NCBI GenBank assembly: GCA_947499555.1
Contig: CANMOU010000001.1
Location: 372,001 to 436,000, forward strand
Direction: 5' to 3'
Length of the DNA: 64,000 nt
Source: an uncultured Roseovarius sp.
Lineage (GTDB): Bacteria; Pseudomonadota; Alphaproteobacteria; Rhodobacterales; Rhodobacteraceae
Shown here: piece by piece, positions 60,323-64,000 of the stretch
Position numbering within the stretch: the stretch's first letter is position 1
Layout: every line of letters starts with the position of its first letter
Notes under the pieces: model-generated
Database searches by the model: none
What the model saw: only the letters and a program-made list of their open reading frames with translations
What the model was told of the DNA's origin: nothing
Program-made: the position numbers and the translations under genes

Positions 60323-62617
60323 ATGAATAAAGCGATCACCGAGGGGCTTGTCTTTCAACCACCGGCTTTTGCAAATGGCCTGGACGTTTGGTCAAGCGGC
60401 GATGGAACGGCCGGCTCGGCCACTTATGACAATGCGGCCAACGCGGCCTTTGTCCCGGCAGATCAGGATTTCGGTGGGGCGCTGGAGATTCAGAAAACCG
60501 ACGCGGTGCAGAAATTGCGCTACACCGGCCAGACGCCGCTTTTGCCAGGGTGCTATCTTCAGATCAAAGCGCGGATCAAAGCGCTTTCGGGCAATTTGCC
60601 GTCGGTCAGGATCGCCGGGTGGGCCGGAGGCGCGGGGGATGTGCATGTCACGGGCCTCACGGAGGCCGGCCCGTCCGTGGCGCTGACGAGTTACGGCGAT
60701 GTGGTCGAGATCACGGCGATTGTCGGGACAGGCGCGCGCGGTGGCGTCGACATGCCTTGGGGGACCGAGCCGCTTTACGGCCATTTTGGGCTTGACCTGA
60801 CCGGGAGCAATGGCGGCGTGGTGCGCATTGATGATATTGAAATCAATGATGTTACCAACATTTACCTCAGCGAAATTCAGGCCCGCGTCGATGTGCGTGA
60901 CTATGGTGCCATAGGTGACGGCGTGCAGGACAATCAGGTGGCTTTTGAAGCTGCCGACGCCGCCGCCAATGGGCGCGAGATCCTGGTTCCCGAGGGCACA
61001 TATCTTCTAAGCGACAGCGTGACATTTCAGAACCCGGTGTTCTTCGAGGGCGAAGTCAGCATCGCGGATGACAAGATCCTGTCGCTGACCAAGAATTTCG
61101 ATCTGCCAAGCTATGTCGATGCCTTTGGTGGCGACACCGAGCAGGCATTCAAGAAGGCCTACCAGGCGCTTCTCAACAATCCCGGCCATGTCGAGCTTGA
61201 TCTGAAAGGGCGCAAGGTTGCTTTGCGAGCGCCGGTTGATATGCAGGCCGCCGTCTCGAACAGGACGTTTTATGCCTCGCGGCACGTGATCAAGAACGGG
61301 CAGTTTTCAGTCTTTCCCGGCCCCAACTGGGACACCGATTTGCTGACGTCACAGGCCAGCTATTCAGCCAGCGCCGCCAAAACCCTGTCCAACGTCGTCA
61401 ATGTTGCCAATATCCCGATCGGCGCGCTTGTCGAGGGCACCGGTGTGGGGCGCGAGGTATATGTGCGGGACAAGAATGTCGGCGCACAGACCCTGACGCT
61501 AAGCCAGCCGCTTTATGACGCTGTGGGTACGCAAACCTATACCTTCCGCCGGTTCAAATACATTTGGGATTTCAGCGGTTTTGCTCAAGTCTCCAAGATG
61601 CATGTCTCGAATATTGAATTCCAATGCGGGGATGATTGCAGCGGTATTCTTCTTCCTCCTGCGGGCACGGCCAACCACTTTCGGGATTGCTTCATGACCA
61701 ATCCACTGAACCGGGGCATCACCAGCCATGGCGAAGGGGATCAGGGGCTTCTGGTCGACCGCTGCAACTTCTCAACCGATGAAAGCTCGAAACTGGTGAC
61801 CGAGCGGCAGGTCGTGGCGCTGAACTGCAATGCAAATGATGTGAAGATACGGCATTGCCGGGCCTCTCATTTTTTGCATTTCGCTGTTCTGGCCGGCTCG
61901 TCCAGCATCATCATCGGCAATCACATCTTTCAGGGCGACAGTGCCGATCCCGGACCCCGCAGTGCCGGGCTTGTCCTGACGCGCACCAACAATCGCGGCA
62001 CAATCACCGGCAATTACATCGACAGTTGCTCGATTGAATGGGGCAATGAGCATGATGCCACACCGGATTTCGGATCAGAGTTTTCGTTCAGCGCCTTGTC
62101 CATCACCGGCAACATTTTCCTCAGCCAAAGCAGCGCGCCGTCGTTCAACTTCCTTATCGTCAAACCGTACGGCCCCGGCCATTTCATCAACGGGCTGACG
62201 GTGACGGGCAACACGGTCCGGCTGGTTGATGGCTCGATTGCCCGCTTTGAGGGTATTGATACAAGCTTTGCGCCGCTTGATTTCGACAAGTTCAGAAACA
62301 TCCGGTTTGAAGACAACAGCTTCTTCAACCTTAATCATCATGTCGAAAACCCGCTTGTGCTGCGCCATGATGAGCCAAGTGTGCAGGCCACATGGGTGGT
62401 CGAGCCGCATCCGAACCTGCCTTTCGAGGCCCGCACGCAAACCGTCGAATCCGTGGTCCCTGACGGTGCCATTCGCGACACGGTGAATGCGGTGTATTAC
62501 GGGCTGCCTTACTTTGAAGCCGGGCAGGGGCCCAATCAGGATCAGGTCAACCTGCGGTGGGAAAAAGCGGTGAGAGGCGCGGTGGTGATGCGGATCCGGA
62601 TTGACGATCCGATCTAG
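60323..62617 (+). CDS. large beta-helix protein, Pectate_lyase_3 / GH28-related
   Basis: Protein of 764 residues without a recognisable signal peptide. Residues about 1-175 look like a carbohydrate-binding-type jelly roll (FANGLDVWSSGDGTAG, GCYLQIKARIKALSGNLPSV). At about 190-260 comes the Pectate_lyase_3 signature RVDVRDYGAIGDGVQDNQVA plus EILVPEGTYLLSDSVTF. The remainder has right-handed beta-helix repeats rich in ITGNYID, LSITGNIFL, LTVTGNTVRL. Such proteins are polysaccharide-acting enzymes or tailspike-like adhesins. Export would need a non-Sec route. ATG at 60323 follows AAAGGGGAA. Confidence 0.85.
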   Translation: MNKAITEGLVFQPPAFANGLDVWSSGDGTAGSATYDNAANAAFVPADQDFGGALEIQKTDAVQKLRYTGQTPLLPGCYLQIKARIKALSGNLPSVRIAGWAGGAGDVHVTGLTEAGPSVALTSYGDVVEITAIVGTGARGGVDMPWGTEPLYGHFGLDLTGSNGGVVRIDDIEINDVTNIYLSEIQARVDVRDYGAIGDGVQDNQVAFEAADAAANGREILVPEGTYLLSDSVTFQNPVFFEGEVSIADDKILSLTKNFDLPSYVDAFGGDTEQAFKKAYQALLNNPGHVELDLKGRKVALRAPVDMQAAVSNRTFYASRHVIKNGQFSVFPGPNWDTDLLTSQASYSASAAKTLSNVVNVANIPIGALVEGTGVGREVYVRDKNVGAQTLTLSQPLYDAVGTQTYTFRRFKYIWDFSGFAQVSKMHVSNIEFQCGDDCSGILLPPAGTANHFRDCFMTNPLNRGITSHGEGDQGLLVDRCNFSTDESSKLVTERQVVALNCNANDVKIRHCRASHFLHFAVLAGSSSIIIGNHIFQGDSADPGPRSAGLVLTRTNNRGTITGNYIDSCSIEWGNEHDATPDFGSEFSFSALSITGNIFLSQSSAPSFNFLIVKPYGPGHFINGLTVTGNTVRLVDGSIARFEGIDTSFAPLDFDKFRNIRFEDNSFFNLNHHVENPLVLRHDEPSVQATWVVEPHPNLPFEARTQTVESVVPDGAIRDTVNAVYYGLPYFEAGQGPNQDQVNLRWEKAVRGAVVMRIRIDDPI

Positions 62618-62625
62618 CGGGCGCG

Positions 62626-63276
62626 TCAGAAGCGCAGCCACATCCCGACCTTGATGCGCAAATCGTCGCTGTTGATCAACCCGGTCGTCGCGCCAAGCTC
62701 AATATGGCGGCCGGGTTTCGTTTCGAATACGAATGATGGTGCAAGACGCGCATAAGGCTCACCATCGCTTGGCACGCCACTTTGCAATTGCAGGATGATC
62801 ATGCTGCGCGCGTTTGGTTTGATCCCAAAGGTGAAATCGGTTTCCAGCAGACCCTCCGCGTGGTCGTAAATCAGACCGCGCATATCAACGGAAATCCAGG
62901 CTGAGCGCTGGAAAACCTTCGTGCCGCGCCCCCAGGACAGGGCAGGGCGCAGGGCAAGGGAATCATCGACAAACCCCGCCCCCATCTCAACCGCCGCCAC
63001 AGAGGATTGCGCGCCCGAGCGCAAAGGCCAGCGCAAAAAGGCGATCGCCTTTGTAAGGTCGGTCTGCCGCCCTCCGCCGTCAAATCCCAGAGTGACGTTG
63101 TTTTTCAGGCCGTACTCCACAAAAAGGGAGACCGGGCTGTCCTCGGGGGTCTCGGTGCTGGCCTCGATCGAAAAGCTGAGAAAACCTTTGCCTTCGTCAC
63201 GCGGCCAGGCTCCGGCCCAAAGGATCTGAGGCCAGAGAAGCAGGGAAAACAGGAGCAGCACGCGCGCACGGATCAT
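62626..63276 (-). CDS. small outer-membrane beta-barrel protein
   Basis: Protein of 216 residues with a signal peptide (MIRARVLLLFSLLLWPQILWA) and alternating strands (GFLSFSIEASTET, VSLFVEYGLKNNVTLGFDGG, ARSMIILQLQSGV). It ends KVGMWLRF with a C-terminal Phe, as outer-membrane barrels do. Convergent with the beta-helix gene (8 bases between stops). Function unknown; it could be a surface or export partner for neighbouring envelope proteins. The ATG at 63276 has GAGG 5 bases upstream. Confidence 0.78.
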   Translation of the reverse strand: MIRARVLLLFSLLLWPQILWAGAWPRDEGKGFLSFSIEASTETPEDSPVSLFVEYGLKNNVTLGFDGGGRQTDLTKAIAFLRWPLRSGAQSSVAAVEMGAGFVDDSLALRPALSWGRGTKVFQRSAWISVDMRGLIYDHAEGLLETDFTFGIKPNARSMIILQLQSGVPSDGEPYARLAPSFVFETKPGRHIELGATTGLINSDDLRIKVGMWLRF

Positions 63277-63340
63277 AAGCACCTCGCGCGAGCATCTTGA
63301 GGAAAGGTGGTAAACCAGAGGTTAACGGCGCTGGTCGGAT

Positions 63341-63865
63341 TTAGCCGGTTTTATCCAGTTCAACGACCGCCAGCCCCAATTTCCGGGCGGCGGCCAGTGA
63401 CAGGATACCCGACTCAAGCCCTTGCGGTGCCTGATACGCTCTGACTGCTGCCCGCGTTCGGGGGTCCATCGTGGCCGTGATCGGCCCGCGGTAAAACCCG
63501 CGTGCTTTCAGGGCACGCTGCACCGAAGCGATAAAATCGGGCGTCAGGTCCGTCGCACAAGGCGTCTCGAACCAGGTCTCAACACGCTCTTGCACGATCT
63601 CTTGACGCGTCTCGGTCTTGTAGATTGCAGGGCGCAGAACCTCTCCGTTTGCTTGTATTTCAGCCGGGTGCAAAAGCACCTGTCGGGTTACGGTCTCAAT
63701 CACGGCAGGTCGCACGGATTTGCCCCAGCAGCTGCCCGGTTTTGCCCCCGGTGGCGCGGTTTCAAGGCGCTGCACAACATCGGGTTCATCCACGCCCGAC
63801 AAAGCACTGTCACAGCCCACAAGAGCCGTACTTGCCATAATGGCAAGAAGAATGGATCTGATCAT
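63341..63865 (-). CDS. peptidoglycan-binding-domain lipoprotein
   Basis: Protein of 174 residues. Lipobox STALVGC places the lipidated Cys at residue 18. The middle holds two related short blocks, RPAVIETVTRQVLLHP and RPAIYKTETRQEIVQE, suggestive of an internal duplication. The C-terminus is a PG_binding_1 domain (about 110-165): IASVQRALKARGFYRGPITA, MDPRTRAAVRAYQAPQGL. It should link the outer membrane to peptidoglycan. Directly upstream of the barrel protein on the same strand, 64 bases apart. Confidence 0.88.
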   Translation of the reverse strand: MIRSILLAIMASTALVGCDSALSGVDEPDVVQRLETAPPGAKPGSCWGKSVRPAVIETVTRQVLLHPAEIQANGEVLRPAIYKTETRQEIVQERVETWFETPCATDLTPDFIASVQRALKARGFYRGPITATMDPRTRAAVRAYQAPQGLESGILSLAAARKLGLAVVELDKTG

Positions 63866-64000
63866 CTGCTCGTGCCTTTTCGGCTTTGTTTGCCTGTTAT
63901 CTTACAGTGTTTTAGCCATCGTGGAAAGCGTCGAGTATGATGGCAAGCGACGCATCACAACTGCCAAGGACCAGTCGCGGTCTGCGACGTGCCTCTGCAA
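63866..64000. other. window end, upstream region of the lipoprotein gene
   Basis: 135 bases with no open frame of note. It presumably holds the promoter of the lipoprotein gene; no element is clear enough to name. Confidence 0.4.

Overview
The window looks like a chromosomal segment of a marine alphaproteobacterium of the Rhodobacterales (Roseobacter-type). The signs are a GC-rich background, TRAP transport, a B12-dependent class II ribonucleotide reductase, ZapA next to transketolase, FabI, a VPLPA-CTERM protein, hydroxypyruvate reductase beside serine-glyoxylate aminotransferase, and an array of CUCCUCC-loop hairpins like the CcsR small RNAs of Rhodobacter. No rRNA, CRISPR array, transposase or prophage was seen. 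Gene calls rest on reading translated sequence and family motifs; no database was searched.

Layout. 1-3.3 kb: the end of a TRAP transporter operon (periplasmic binding protein, DctQ, DctM) with an isocitrate-lyase/PEP-mutase-type lyase. 3.3-7.6 kb: methylmalonate-semialdehyde dehydrogenase with a divergent LysR regulator, a CBS-domain protein, CoaD and a small outer-membrane protein. 7.7-17.4 kb: central carbon metabolism, with two different GAPDH genes, transketolase and succinyl-CoA synthetase, plus a membrane-tethered LuxR-type protein, a 47-residue membrane protein, a PepSY protein, and the ZapA cell-division gene with a coiled-coil partner. 17.3-20.4 kb: an unusual array of palindromes, a decayed small gene, hydroxypyruvate reductase with a paired operator, and serine-glyoxylate aminotransferase. 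20.4-30.1 kb: mostly housekeeping genes (RluE, TrpE, PpiD, aminotransferase, Gpt, LysE, FabI, PdxH, a double cold-shock protein, DUF192). 30.2-34.7 kb: tRNA-Pro, an NrdR box, nrdJ and a heavily structured 3' region. 34.7-45 kb: FkbM methyltransferase, arginase and ornithine cyclodeaminase with a divergent Lrp regulator, DsbB, YqaA, tRNA-Leu, VPLPA-CTERM protein, guanine deaminase, MgtE, 5-FTHF cyclo-ligase, OsmC and a cysteine-rich mini-protein.

44.8-51.2 kb holds an accessory catabolic operon under a divergent LysR gene: HpaC-like flavin reductase, HpaB-like monooxygenase, two single-component Rieske oxygenases, a RidA-type deaminase candidate and a DUF1028 protein. Its substrate cannot be read from sequence; the mix suggests successive hydroxylation or N-demethylation and ring opening of an aromatic or N-heteroaromatic compound. 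51.4-56.3 kb: YmdB-type phosphodiesterase, two transporters, a lytic transglycosylase and YebC.

56.3-58.8 kb is the most unusual stretch. It holds a low-GC orphan gene, a GST, a complete cobalamin riboswitch whose expression platform can hide the ribosome-binding site of an unknown 90-residue protein, and, on the opposite strand, four consecutive hairpins that all present a pyrimidine-rich CUCCUCC-type loop. These loops can pair with the ribosome-binding site of the riboswitch-controlled gene. The window ends with ApbC, a large beta-helix (Pectate_lyase_3 type) protein, a small beta-barrel protein and a peptidoglycan-binding lipoprotein.
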